A stretch of 64,000 nucleotides of DNA from Cyrtodaria siliqua (GCA_037043455.1 JAWPHD010011060.1:1-64000), one strand, 5' to 3'. Shown: positions 12,901-27,900, counted from the first letter of the stretch. Numbers and translations are program-made. Notes: generated from the letters alone by a model not told the origin.

Positions 12901-15900
12901 GAGGGACAGCTGTACTGTTATCTCCACCACCCACACTGGAATAACAACAATGAACAGCTGTATTGTTTACCCACCCACCCTGGAATAACTATCAAGGACA
13001 GCTGTATTGTTTACCCACCCACCCTAGAATAACCATCAAGGACAGCTGTATTGTTTACCCTACCACCCTAGAATAACCATCAAGGACAGCTGTATTGCTT
13101 ATCCACCCACCCTAGAATAACCATCAAGGACAGCTGTATTGTTTACCCTACCACCCTAGAATAACCATCAAGGACAGCTGTATTGTTTACCCACCCACCC
13201 TGGAATAACCATCAAGGACAGCTGTATTGTTTTCCCACCCACCCTAGAATAACCATCAAGGACAGCTGTATTGTTTACCCATCCGTCCTGGAATAACCAT
13301 CAAGGACAGCTGTATTGTTTACCCACCCACCTTGGAATAACCATCAAGGTGACTGTATTGCTTACCCACTCACCCTAGAATAACCATCAAGGACAGCTGT
13401 ATTGTTTTTTCCCACCCACCCTGGAATAACTATGAGGGTCAGCTGTTTTCTGTTTTTCCCCACCCGCCCTGTAATAACCATGAGGGCAGCTGTTTTGTTA
13501 TCCCCCCACCCCAACAACCTGGAATAAACATGTGGGACAGCTGTATTGTTTCCCCACTCACCCTGGAATAACCATGACGGACAGCTGTAGTGTTATCCCC
13601 CAACCCACCTTGGAATAACCACGAGGGACAACTGTATTGTTTTCCTACCCACCCTGGAAAAACTATAAGGGACAGCTGTTTTCTGCTTTTCCCACCCACC
13701 CTGTATATAATAACCATGAGGGACAGCTGTATTGATTTCCCCCACCCACTCTGGAATAACATGAGGGACATGTACAGCTGTATTGTTTCCCCACCCACCC
13801 TGGAATAACCATTAGACTGCTGTGTAGTTTTTCACACCCACCCTGAAATAACCATGAGGGACAGCTGCATTGTTTTCCCCGAGGAATATCCATAAAAGGC
13901 AGCTGTATTATTTTAACCCATCCACCCTGGAATAACCATGAAAGACAGCTGTACTGTTTTTCCCCACCCACCCTGGAATAACCACGAAAGTCAGCTGTAT
14001 TGTTTTTTCTCCATCCATCCTGGAATACCATGACAGACAGATGTAGTGTTTTCCCCACCCACCCTGGAATAACCATGAAAGACAGCTGTACTGTTTTTCC
14101 CCACCCACCCTGGAATAACCATGAAAGTCAGCTGTATTGTTTTTTCTCCATCCACCCTGGAATAACCATGACTGACAGATAGTAGCTTTGCCCCATCCGA
14201 CCTGGAATAACCATGACTGACCTTGAAGGGCCATAACTAATGTTGTTAGAACTTGTGGCCCAACCCGTTTGCATATTATATGGCAATAAAATATGTTTAA
14301 ATCATGTAGCTTTGTCCCATCCGACCTGGAATAACCATGACTGACAGATATGTAGCTTTGCCCCATCCGACCTGGAATAACCATGAGGGATAACTGTACT
14401 GTTTTTCCCACCCATGCTAGAATAACCATAAGAGACGCACTGTCAAGACAAACACTTTTAAATTAATAGCTTCCAAATACAGAGTCCCATTAATAAAATA
14501 GTGACAACAATGACTGACTGACATCTCCTGGTTGTCAGCAGTCTATACTAGAGGCACACAACAAAGAATGTAAGTCTTCTATCTAATAATAACTTACTCC
14601 CTTGCTTAAATCAGGAGGAAGCTAAGCATGTAAATATAACCACGTAAATATAACTATGTAAATATAACCATGTATATTCAGACCCAGTTGCCTTCAAGTA
14701 CCCATAAAAATGCATTCCGTTTGCGTTTCGTTTGCATTCCGTTTGCATTTCATTTTTATAAATGCATTTTTTAAAATGCAAATCATTTGCGTTCTTGAAT
14801 GCATTCAATATTTATAAACGAAACAATGCGTTCATTTAAATGCACGTAACTGCATTCCTGAACCCAACAGAATGCGTGCGTTTAAATGCACAATTCGTTC
14901 AGCGTTTACCAGACGCTTGATATCCAGTCATGCGACTTTTATCATGAGTCGGCGACTTGTGTTTGTCAGAATATTGAAGAATGGGTCCATGAATATTATT
15001 CTGTTTCTTCTGGGTTAATGTTAGTTTTATCAAAAATGTAACATACATGACACTAAATAAAAATATACCGCCTGTTTTTATCAGCATTATTTTAGTTTTA
15101 TATTGAAATAATTTTAAGTTTGTGCTATACAATAAATATAATATTTCCCATTTTGAATCAGTAACAAGAGGACCAAGAGGGCCTGTGGATGCTCTACTGG
15201 CTAATATGGCTCTTATAACATCAATGAAGCGAGTGACTTTTGTCTTAAAGAGGCAAAATATAGCATTTTTAACTAAATCAAAAGCCATAACTCCGCCATC
15301 ACTGGTTCGATCTGACTGGCCAGTAGAGATTAATAAAAAATAAAAAACGGAAAAAATTTAAAAAAATATAAATACAAAAATAATAAAAGGAAAAAAAAAG
15401 GAAAGAATCTGGTAAAGTTTGGTAAAGATAAGATGAAAAATGAAGGACCTATCGCCTTAACAAGGCAAAATATAGCATATTTAACGAAATCAAGGGCCAT
15501 AACTCCGCTGTTACCGATTTGGCTGGTTTTCGAACTTGTCCAAGTTTACTGACATTAACAATCTGGTAAAATTTGGTAAAGACCGGATGAAAAATTAAGG
15601 CCCTATCGTCTTAACGAGGCAAAATATAGCATTTTTAACTAAATCAAGGGCCATAACTCCCCTGTTACTGGTTCAATCTCGCTGGTTTTCGAACTTGTCC
15701 GAGATTTCATTGACATTAACAATATGTTGAAGTTTGGTAAAGATCAGATGAAAAATGAAGGCCCTATCGTCCTAACTAGGCAAAATATAGCATTTTTAAC
15801 TAAATCAAGGGCCATAACTCCGCTGTTACTGGTCCGATCTGGTTGGTTTTCGAACTTATCCGAGCTTTTATTGACACTAACAATCTGGTAAAGTTTGGTA

Positions 15901-18900
15901 AAGATCGGATGAAAATTTTAACTAAATCAAGGGCCATAACTCCGCTGTTACTGGTCCGATCTGGCTGGTTTTCGAACTTGTCCGAGCTATCATTGACATT
16001 AACAATCTGGTAAAGTTTGGTAAAGATAGGATAAAAAATGAATACCCTATCGTCTTAACGAGGCAAAATATAGCATTTTTAACTAAATCAAGGGCCATAG
16101 CTCCGCTGTTACTGGTTCGATTTGGCTGTTTTTTTTTCGAGCTTTCATTGACATTAACAATCTGGTAAAGTTTGGTAAAGATCAGATGAAAAATGAAGGC
16201 CCTATCGTCTTAATGAGACAAAAATGTTAACAACGGACGACGGACAGACGGACAACTCGGCATCCCATAAGCTCTACTGGCCGAAGTAAATGTGTAATCG
16301 TGCTTTTAATAGCGATTCTAACACACTATTTACATGATTGACAGAGTGTTCTTTTTTATATTAAAAAACTGAAGAACGCACTTTGTTAAAATCGAGACTT
16401 TAATTATCACTTTGAACTCAGAAGGATAATACTAGAAGTTATCTGAAATAGTGAAATGCATTCATTCGTTTTCAGCATTTTAAAAAATGCATTCACGCTG
16501 AAAAATGAACGCAATGAACGTAAGGAACAAAATACATTTTTCAAATATAGATTGTACAACGTTCATTCTGCGTTCGTTCTGTGTTCATTCTCCTTTCATT
16601 TTCCGTTCGTTCAGCATTCGTTCTGCATTTATTTGAGGTAAATGAACGCAACTGGGTCTGTATATCCTTCGATAAATGCATTCCTATATAATCAGTAAGT
16701 ATTATAACATAATCATACCCAATATTAATCTTGATAAGATGCATTATTTACTAACATAAATGCATGATACTGTCTGGCATATGGGTAAATTTGGATTAAC
16801 TGAATCGGTCCATAAAAAGTCCTATAGTCGTCACAAGATACCAGCAAGTTTCCAGAATGTTCTGATTGTTTTACACATCATACCAGGTCTAGGAAATCCC
16901 CAAAATAACAAATTATAACAAGCCCTCGGTCTAAGGGTGTCTCGCCCACCGCTGTAAAACGGCATATGAAATATTTTATTAAATTTGTGCTTAAATGATG
17001 TCCACCAAAGACAACACTTCATATGACCAAGTTTGAAAATAAAAGAAGTCAAGTTACTGAGGTTATGTGGTTTAACCAGGGTGTAGTTTTGGGAAAATAT
17101 GCAAAATATGACCTTAACCTTGGTATTTTTTGTCGTTCACCGATGTCCACCAATGTCAACAATACATATGACCAAGTATCAAAGACATAAAGCGAGGCAA
17201 TCACATAAAGTTAACTGAGATTAAGTTACCTAACCAAGGTTGTTACCTAACTAAGGTTAAGTTTGGGGGAAATAACGCAAAATATGACCTTGACATTGGT
17301 ATTTTTTGTCATCCAGCTATGTCCACCAATGCCAACTAGAGCTATCACCTTTTAAGGGCGACAAATATACCCCCACTACCAGTCCCCACTATTCCCCACC
17401 CTACCGTTTGAGTAAAGATTGAGTGGAATGGGATTTTCATGATCAGGTAATGGTGGCCTTGACCTTTGACCTACTGAACTCAAAACCAATAGGGGCCATC
17501 TTTTCATCACAGGCAGTCCATCTATTAAGTTTCATGAGATTTGCTTCAGGGGGATAGGAGTTATAGAGCGGACAAGATTTTTCATTATCTGGTCCCAGTA
17601 ACCTTGACCTACTGACCTCAAAATTAATAGTGGTCATCCTCTCACCACAGACAGTTCGCCTATGAAGTTGCATGAGCTTTCCTTCAGGGGAAGAGGAGTT
17701 ATGGAGCAGACAAGGTTTTGCATTATCAGATGCCGGTGACCTTGACCTTTGACCTACTGAATCAAAATCAGAAGTGGTCATCCTCTCACCACAGGCAGTT
17801 CACCTATGAAGTTCCATGAGATTTGCTTCAGGGGGAGAGGAGGGAGTGGACATGGTTTTTCATTATCGGGTCCCTGTGACCTTGACCTTTGATCTACTGC
17901 CTGAAAATCATTAGGGGTTGTCCTCTCACCACAGGCAGTTAGCCTATACAGTTTCATGAGATTTGCTTCAGGGGGACAGGAGTTATGGAACATACAAGGT
18001 TTTTCATTATCGGGAGCTGGTGACCTTGACCTTTAACCTACTGACCTCAAAATCAATAGGGGTCATCCTCTCATCACAGGCAGTCCATGCATGAAGTTTT
18101 ATGATATTTGCTTCTAGGGGAGAGGAAATGCTTCGTTTAGTGGGGGTATAACAGTACATATGACCAAGTATCAAAGACATGAAGTGAGACAATCACATAA
18201 AGTTAACTGAGGTTAAGTTACCTAACCAAGGTTAAGTTACCTAACCAAGGTTAGGTTTGGGGAAAATAATGCAAAATATGACCTTGACAATGGTAATTTT
18301 TGTCATTCAGTGATGTCCACCAAAGCTAACAATACATATGATCAAGTATCAAACAAAGAAATTAAAGTTATCAGAAAAGGTTAACTGAGGTTAACTTACC
18401 TAACCAAACTGATGTTTAGGGTAAAGAACGCAAAAAATTACCTTGACCTTGTTCACAAATGCGATGTTCACAAATGCCAACCATACATATGACCAAGTAT
18501 CAAAGACATAAAGTTAGGCAATCACATAAAGTTAACTGAGGTTAAGTTACCTAACCAAGGTTAAGTTTGGGAAAAATAAGCAAAGTATGACCTTGACCTT
18601 GGTATTTTTTGTCGTTCAGTGATGTCCACCAATGCCAACAATACATATGACCATGTATCAAACAAAGAAAATGAGGCAATCACATACAGTTAACTGAGTT
18701 TAAGTTACCTAACCAAGTTTAAGTTACCTACCAAAGGTTAAGTTTTGGGAAAGTAATGCAAAATATGACCTTGACCTTGGTAATTTTGGCATTACGTGAT
18801 GTCTCGTCCTGACAAAGCATCTGACAGAGTTTCAGAAAAATTCGAACAGCGGTTGGTGAGATATAGTTGATTTAAAATGTGGCAGCCGCCGGAAAAGTGA

Positions 18901-21900
18901 CTGCTATGTCTCGTTACCCACTATGTGGACGAGACAAAAATGAAGCAATCACATACAGTTAACTGAGGTTGTTACCTAACCAAGGTTAAGTTTTGGGAAA
19001 AGAACGTAAAATATGACCTTGACCTTGGTAATTTTGGCATTACGTGATGTGCCTTGACCCAACAAAGCATCTGACAAAGTTTCAGAAATGTTCGAGCAGC
19101 GGTTGTTGAGATATTCTTGATTTAAAATGCTGTTGCTGCCGGAAAAGTGACTGATATGTCTCACTACCCACTTTCGTGGGCGAGACAATTGTGTTCTTCA
19201 TCTGCCAAATGATGAAATCTTCACAAAACATTGACATAATTCCTTATTTAAATGTCGCAGGACTAAAAATATGTGCATAAGTCATAATATGTATACTTAA
19301 ATTAATCGAACATCAAGGGATGTGATAAAAATGTGTATTCACAAGAAAAAAGGAGACGGCACATCCCGAATTGAAACTGACAAAATATATGAAAATGCAT
19401 TTTTTGTATAAAATACACCCCAACCTTGTGTACTGTGTTTAGACTGCAAGCAAAACCATTTAAACATGACAGAAAAAATTACTATTTTGCGGATTTCCTA
19501 GACCTACATAATTATTAACAGGTTTCAAGATTGTTTTTGTTTGCACATGTCCAACCACATGCGGATCACTTGTATGCATCTGCACACACCTCATATAATA
19601 GGTTAGTAATATGCTGTTAGTAATATGTATTTTTTGTCAAATACTGAATATGCATGTCCTAACACCACAGAAATAGCACAGCCATTCTCCATGCTGCGGT
19701 TGCCAATGTCTGGTAGTGCATTACAAATAACTTGACTAAGCATTCAATAACACAAAGCAATACAAGGTGAAAGGTGAAACTTATGTAGCTATATAATTAT
19801 ATATATATATATCAGGGCTTCTAAAATCACCGGTTTGTCGGTCCCCAGACCGAATTCTGTTTCTCCGGACTGATTTTCTTTTCAAAATCTCTGTTAAAAT
19901 CGGTCCCAGATATTTTATTTATCGGTTGTTAAAAAATCTACAATTACCTTATACACTCTTTGAAATATGCCTTGCGGCAATATTCTTTGATCCATAACAC
20001 GATTGTTTGTCACTCGCTGTGCGAAAGTAGGTCAATTTGGTCAATTTGGACTAAACCATTACCGATAGTAGGGAGTTTTCCGGAAGAGTCTATAGCCATG
20101 TAGCACGCCTTTGATGTTTGATCAGTGAAAGTATATCACGCGTTCTGTCGGTTCACTGAACCGAGTATTACCGTCTGTGATTTCTTTGATATACCGTTAG
20201 TCGTAAGGTGTTAGCCTGTTTGCTTGTGTCGGTTTGTTTTTTTAAGTGGCCAAAGCTGGGACTGAAATTTGTTTGCGTCATTAAAATACCGAGATGTGTT
20301 AATTGTTTGTTTGATTTTTTTTTTACAATAACTTTAAGTATACTATTAAGGAAAGTGATCAAACCTCACACCGTTTTTTTTTAAGTCGGACCGAAATTGT
20401 TTGCGTTAGTCGTAACATTTGGTATTAATTAAGCTAATTGATGAAAAACGATATTACTCAAATTTATGTAAAATCGTATATAATCCGCTAGTCCGCGCGT
20501 GTTAGTCCGCGTTTTATACCTACCCAGTTTATTAGACACTTCCGGTTCAATTCCTCAAATGATCAACAATTCTAATATTGAGTGAAAATTATTCATTCAG
20601 TAAAGCGAAGACATGATGTCAGTCATTAAAATGTACAAATTGTGATAAAGTAAGTTAGAAATAATACAAATAATGAAATATAATACAAACATACATTTTA
20701 AATAGATCTCTATATCAATGACTGAACGGAAAAAATTCATGGTGGGTGGGGTACGGCGATTTTAGTGATTTTTTTCAAAATAAGCGCGATTCTTACGGCA
20801 GTTAAAAACCTGGACCGATTTGCATTTTAAAATTTTAGAAGCCCTGATATATATATATATAACGATCAAGATACGACAGTTTCTCACTTAGTCAAGGAAT
20901 TTGTATGGTGAATGCAAACCTAATGTAACTTTATATAAAGAACAAGGTACAAGGAATTTGTATCGTGAATGCAAACCTAATGTAACTTTATATAAAGAAC
21001 AAGGTACAAGGAATTTGTATGGTGAATGCAAACCTAATGTAACTTTATATAAAGAACAAGGTACAAGGAATTTGTATGGTGAATGCAAACCTAATGTAAC
21101 TTTATATAACGAACAAGGTACAAGGAATTTGTATGGTGAATGCAAACCTAATGTAACTTTATATAAAGAACAAGGTACAAGGAATTTGTATGGTGAATGC
21201 AAATTTATTGTAACTTTATATAAAGAACAAGGTACAAGGAATTTGTATGGTGAATGCAAATCTATTGTAACTTTATATAACAAACAAGGTACAAGGAATT
21301 TGTATGGTGAATGCAAATCTATTGTAACTTTATATAATGAACAAGGTACAATAGCTTTGCGTTAAAGGTGAATGGCCACCCTTTTAACAAATTTAACTCT
21401 TAAATATTTTATGAACATTTCTTGATAGTCCAGGAGAGAAACTTATATTTAAAATGGCAACTAAGTTGTATGTAAAAATACTACTTTTACCACTGCGAGA
21501 CTGCATGGCGAAATGAGGTAAATCTGAATTGTACAGCTGCACAACTATCGCCAGATTATTGATAAACACATTTACTTGTGGATTAATTTACCTGTTCAAA
21601 GTTTTCTACGTCATCAAAAAAAATCTTATTCTTGCTTTACACAGATATGATGAACTTGTTGTGTTTTGATTTAGATTTAAATAAACATGTTCATGAAACC
21701 AAACATGGCCGGAGAACTCATTACGTGGTCCCGCCTAAATTCCATCAAGCGATGGGAAAGCTTATATTAGCAGGATTTTATAACGAATATTTTGACAATA
21801 AATCACGTTTAAAAACATTTTTTACTGAAAAAAATGTGTGCCTGTTTAAAATTTCCTAATAAATATTTTAATTTTAAAATATGCAAACTTTTTAAGCCGA

Positions 21901-24900
21901 AATTAAGATTTGTTTCATACCTCAGCCAACCCCGATTTGGCTTCTTGGAGAAGAGTTTGGTCGGGGTATGAAAGTTAACACTTGACCACGTAATGCTTAA
22001 GCCCTGCATTTCTGATACTCGGAGTCTTTGTAACTGTCCTCGTCACTCGATCATACAAGTACATACCATATGAAGCTGTATCTTGTCCTCAAAGTGAGCT
22101 GCAGCATAATCCGCGTTCAGCTTGATGGAGTGGACGGTACCCAGGTACTCCCTGTCCTTCAACTGCTCCAAACCTGCCATCCAACAGTCAAACAAGAATT
22201 ACAAAGGGTAACCAGCAGAGTTCAGCTTGATGGAGTTTTTAGTCAAATGCATTGAGTGATTGGAAAGTTAAGGGCAAATAATGCAACAAAACTTGAATGA
22301 TTGTCTTAGTATAAAAAGAGGCATAATTTTGTTAAATTAAAAGCTAGAGTTATGGAAATTGTCTAACCTAAGCTTAGTAATGGGATGTTCCAAACAAATG
22401 CTTTGAGTGATTGATTAAATTATAGCCAACTCTCACCAAAAAATTGAGGAAGCCAATGCAAGTAAGAAAGCTACCATATTCTTCAAGTAGTCAAGCTAAC
22501 AAAACCAAGAGATAAAAGGGGTAACATCATGCTTTTTTCAAGAAAAACCTAAAACTTTAAAAATGTTTCATGAGAAACACGTCATATCAATCAGAACATT
22601 GTGTTAGCAATATCTTGTTCAGAATAAAATTTTAATTGACCATAGATTTTAAATGAAATCGATCTAAAAACGCTTAAATTAATCCTAATGCATAACCTAG
22701 GATAGCACATACTACTGTGCAGAATGAAGTTTCATGTAAATAAGAAGACATATTTAGGCTCAGTCATTATGTTTTGGCTCATTCATTATGTTTTGGCTCT
22801 TTCATTATGTTTTGGCTCAATAAATGTTTTGGCTCAATAAATGTTTTGGCTCATTCATTATGTTTTGGTTCATTCATTATGTTTTGGCTCTTTCATTATG
22901 TTTTGGCTCAATGAATGTTTTGGCTCAGTCATTATGTTTTGGCTCAATGAATGTTTTGGCTCATTCATTATGAATGTTTTGGCTCATTCATTATGTTTTG
23001 GCTAATTCATTATGTCTTGGCTCATTCATTATGTTCTGGCCATTTAGAATAGAAAATATCATTTTCTGTCAACCGAGTCTGCTACGTTTATCTTTTGTTT
23101 GTGTTTGTTGCTTTCGAAGAATCCACTTTTCCAGTCAAAGAAATTAGGATTTTTGTTCACTAGCCCGAATTATTATATAATCATTTGGACTATTACAATT
23201 TTCATAAGCCTGACTATATAAGATTTGTACTAGCTAATTTCAACCACTGCTTTTCAGTATTTATTTAACTCAGACCCATAGACCGTAAGGCCTCTACAAA
23301 AGGCCTGATGTACCCCCTTTAACTGATAACTTGAAGTAAATAACTGTAAGCCTTTTTTGCAAAGAAAACATAGAGAGTAGAAAATGTAAGCCTAACAAAA
23401 TCAATATCTTCTTATACAGGATAACAGCGGCTAAAATAGTCTGTAAACTAATTCACCAAAACATACTTTGTATGCATGTAAAACATTTCAAAAGTGTTCA
23501 TCTTCTTTTTCATATTAATTATCTGTGATTCACACAAAAATAAAGGAGTTATTCAAGAAAACTTCTGCAAATATTAAGTGATTTATGAATGGTATTATAG
23601 ACACAAAATCTTAACTCTAATGTTTTAAGGGTCGGATAACAAAAACAGGTGTGTAGCAAACTGCATGCAAAAATGTAGCCATGGTTTTGAAAATACAAAT
23701 TTTAAAACGTGATTGGGAGTTAGATGTTAATATGTAAACAATAATAATTCCTTATGTACATGTCATATACTCAACATTAACCTTTTTAAATAGTTATAAT
23801 GTGCCATAGGTCACCTGAAAATGCAACAAATTAGTTATTTTGGCATGCCCCCAGACCTTCCAAGATGGGTAACACTTTCTGTGCTCCTTTTCATTTTATA
23901 CTCGGCATTTTCACCCTGAACTTTTTATATATATATATTCGAAGACATATTCCCTGACCCTTTAAAGGGACACACTGCAGTATTATGTTCATGCTCACAA
24001 CAAAACAAACACCAACTTCCAAATTTAATGAAATTTTGTTTTTGTAAAACTGATCATGACATTTTACTATTTAACTTTCACAGAGAGAAAACACTGCAAA
24101 GGAATGGGATTAAAAAGAACATATGCCTGCCATTATTACTGTTGAGTTGCTTAAATATTAAAATATGTTGTGTAAAATTAAAAAGTTTTAGAACTTGCAT
24201 GCCTCAAAATAGTTATTTCTCTTTTAGAGTTATTTCAAAAAGGAATAAATTGCTTATAGAACCTCATTTGAGAAATAATTTCATTTAAGGGCACGTTGAG
24301 AAGGAGGTTTTAAGACAATTTTGGATGAAATTGTATCAAGAATCCCATGTGTGCCTTTAAACACACATCGGAGAATGTTTATATAGGCCTGCCTTCGTAT
24401 GATATTCCAGCAACCTGGTTTGCCCACATTTTCATATTAATACCTAGGAATCTTTATGTGAGGAAGCTATCCAGCTGGCTGAATTGCGGAACGTCGGTGT
24501 TTTTCTACTCAGGTGCCAATTCAATTCAATTCATATTAATACACTTGTTTGAAGGTCAACCTAACAACTGTGAGAGGACATGTTGACTGGGGTACCACAT
24601 ATCTCACTAATAGTCTACTGGTACCCAGCATCACACTCATGAATGTAGGACAAGTATGCTCGTACCACGTATCCCACTGAATAGCCTACTGGTACCCAGT
24701 ATCATGCTGATGACTGTAGGACATGTAGACTGGTACCACATATCCCACTGAATAGCCTACTGGTACCCAGTATCACACCATGACTGTAGGACATGTAGGC
24801 TGGTACCACGTATCCCACTAATAGCCTACTGGTACCCAATATCACATTCATGACTGTAGGACACGTAGACTGGTACCACGTATCCCACTGAATAGCCTAC

Positions 24901-27900
24901 TGGTACCCAGTATCACACTCATGTAGACTGGTACCATGTATCCCACTGAATAGCCTACTGGTATCCAGTATCATACTCATGTAGACCTGTACCACATATC
25001 CCACTAATAGCCTACTGGTACCCAGTATCAAGCTCATGACTGTATGACAAGTAGACAGGTACTATGTATCTCACTAATAGCCTACTGGTACCCAGTATCA
25101 AAATCATGATTACAGACAAGTTGACTGGTATCCGACATGCTTCTAGTTCCCAATTGCATGGTAAAACATTAGTAACGTAAATTAACGTTTCTTTCAGTGA
25201 TTTCTATGTAAAATTGCAGATATTGCAGACCTAATTGATGTTACAAAACGTTTTCCCATTCATTTGAAAATGAACACTTGCCAGGTATCGCACAATTATT
25301 TTACTGGTACCCAGATTCACACTTATTATTGCAGGATAATTGCTCAGTATCACACTAATGATAGAAAAACAAGTAGACGAGTACCAGTTAGCTCACTATT
25401 AGTCTACTGGTACCCAGTAACACACATATGCTTCCAGGGTTAAGTAGATGAGAGTTTAACTAATTTTATCTAATATTTATTTGTTCAATTTCCGAAGAAA
25501 TGTGATGCTTGTAACAGTTTTGTGTAAACATTGTACATGCATACTTAATGATTACTGGAATTGGTGCGAGTGTGCCCACATACTATTCATTAACATGTAT
25601 TTCTTGATTATAATGTTATCGATAGTCTTTTTAGAGTACCATGCACTTATAATTTATAGCTGAAGCTGAGTCTGACAAGCTTGGTGTGTGGTACTCAACA
25701 CAAGCTTGCCAAGGGCATCAGCCCTATAAGCAGGAAAGCATATTATAAGTGAAATATGTTGTTTTATAGTATTATAAAACAATATTGCCAGTCTTCATTC
25801 AAGTGAACTGAAATTTGGGAACGCCCCTTTTCTTCCCCATCATGGCATGAATATTAGTCTTAGAAGACAAACAACAACCCTCCTTAAATAAAATCTACTA
25901 AACATATTTAGTAAGCATCGTTCATTTAAAATGAAGATTTCCTGTGATGTCAAGCCTTGTTTATCATATTATATATGAGTATTATTTATACAAAAAAATC
26001 ATGCTAACATTATAATAGTTGTACGTTTCATGCAGAGGACTGCTGCAGACATTGCATGCAATTTCACTTTCGCTGAGTAAACATAACGTGTTTCAATGAT
26101 TAAATACGTATTGTTTCAGTGAGTCAAAACAGTCTGTTATACTACTGTATTTCCCCTAATAAGCACGCCTCCCCTAAATATTAGCGCCCCACTATCCACC
26201 CAACCTAAATTTTCTAAAAGCGTCCCTTGGCATTTTGCGTAGCGCTTAGAGAAAATATGGTAAGTGATAATCAGAATCAAATCATTCAAGTTTGGATGCA
26301 AATATCTCTATAAAACTCATTTCCAGGCAGTCGCATTTAAGTTTATTAATCATAAATTTGCCTCCTATCATAACCTTAAAGGGGCACATGGCAATCTTTA
26401 TTTTTTACTCGTCATGCTAGTTTTTCTGTATAACTTGCATTTGTTCAATCATTAATATTAACTATAAGAATAGTATTAAGCAATTTGTTTTTGCATATTA
26501 ATAATTTTTGAATTATTGCATCAATAATATGTTGAAACTTATAGTATAATAAGACAAAATAGTGAATACTTAAAATTTGATTTATTTAAATGTAACCAGG
26601 GTAAATTATATATAAATCCAGACACCCATTTCAAACACTTTAAGATTGCCATGTGTCCCTTTAATAACAGAGCTTAAACATAATAAATGTTCATTTACAA
26701 CAACAGTTTAATTATATTATAGATACTCAGCAAATGACATTGAAATTGAAAACACAGGCAATGGGATTTACTTTTGAGCAGTGGTATCATACAATATAAT
26801 TCATGCAATTTGTCTGCATTTTATTCGCAAAATGGAAGACATGCATACACCATTTAGAGGGACTGGAGGCAGCTGCATCTCATTTAAGCCTTATTTATTG
26901 GCCAATAATTTGTAATTTAACAATACTGTGGTAATTCAAATTTACTCCCAAGTAACTTCTTATTTAGATTGAACATTGTTTCTTAAAATAATGCAAAACC
27001 TGAATTATCCCCCATTATTACCTAAATTTTTGAAATGATAAAAAATCACCTTTTTATCATATAAAACACCAATCGTTAACTTTGTATGCTTTGTACAACA
27101 AAAACTCAGCGTGTTTTCCATAAACAATAATTAAACCAGATGGAACATGAGGCCAAAATTAGTGCATAATTATCCACATTATATAAGAAACTGAAGCATA
27201 CATGATGGTTTAATTTGTATTTGGATTGACACTAATAATTCTTCAAGATTGCCTCCAGTTTCTTTAATACAAAATAGAAATGATCTTCTTATTTAGGATA
27301 ACAAATGTCCTAATGGGCTTTATGTATTAATCAGTGTTTATTATTATAAGTGGAATTCCAACCCAAATGTAGAAAATGCTGGGTTTTATTTTGTTAAAAT
27401 TCCACTTAATAAATACTAACATTCTAGTGGTTAGCCTACTTTTCAACATTTATATGAAAAATGGCATTGATATGCAAATGAACATTACCGCCAGAGCAGT
27501 GTACCATTGTATTATGATGCATGGGCATTACGCCATGAACACTTAATAAAACAGAACCTGAGTTTTAATGGAAAAAAAATTAAACAAAATTTGAAAATCT
27601 AGTCGATCAGATTGGATTGAGAAGTAGGTTAAACGCTAAAATGTGAATGTGCATATGTGTCAATCATACAAGCTAACGTGATATACAAGAATGCTTACCC
27701 CCAGCATGTGTGTGAGCAACTAAACAATAACACAAACATGAATAACTGAATCTAAACAGTGAAATACATAAACTAGCTGTGAAAAAGTGCAGAAATAAAA
27801 TACGAGAAAGAACTTAATTCTGACTCAGAACTATCACTGAAGGTGATGAATACCCCAGCTTAAATTCTAAGTCAAACAAAGGGCCATAATTCTGTAATAA

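Larger units (their letters stand above)
14681..16658. mobile_element. TIR element A (GACCCAGTTGC ends) with captured ORF-like segment
   Basis: Ends GACCCAGTTGCCTTCAAGTA (14681) and TGAACGCAACTGGGTC (to 16658). Subterminal DNA is rich in GCATT/CGTTC/TTAAAAAATGCATT repeats on both sides. The 10-bp flanks TGTATATTCA and TGTATATCCT match at 8 of 10 positions, a possible target duplication. It shares ends, subterminal repeats and an internal segment (about 14920-15125, minus strand) with element B at 43071-47166. A ~160-bp tandem array fills 15130-16265. Confidence 0.75.

Noticed and set aside
13439..14429. Minus-strand ORFs of 119-173 codons with VIPGWVGK repeats
   Set aside because: They follow the minisatellite unit, shift frame with unit length and resemble no protein.
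17443..18192. Minus-strand ORFs of 60-112 codons
   Set aside because: Translations of a ~145-bp tandem repeat; no start context or homology.
21632..21859. 75-codon ORF as a gene
   Set aside because: Overlaps the dispersed element at 21363-21716 and has no recognisable domain.
24028..24288. 86-codon ORF as a gene
   Set aside because: Low-complexity Lys/Asn/Leu composition typical of AT-rich intron DNA; no homology recognised.
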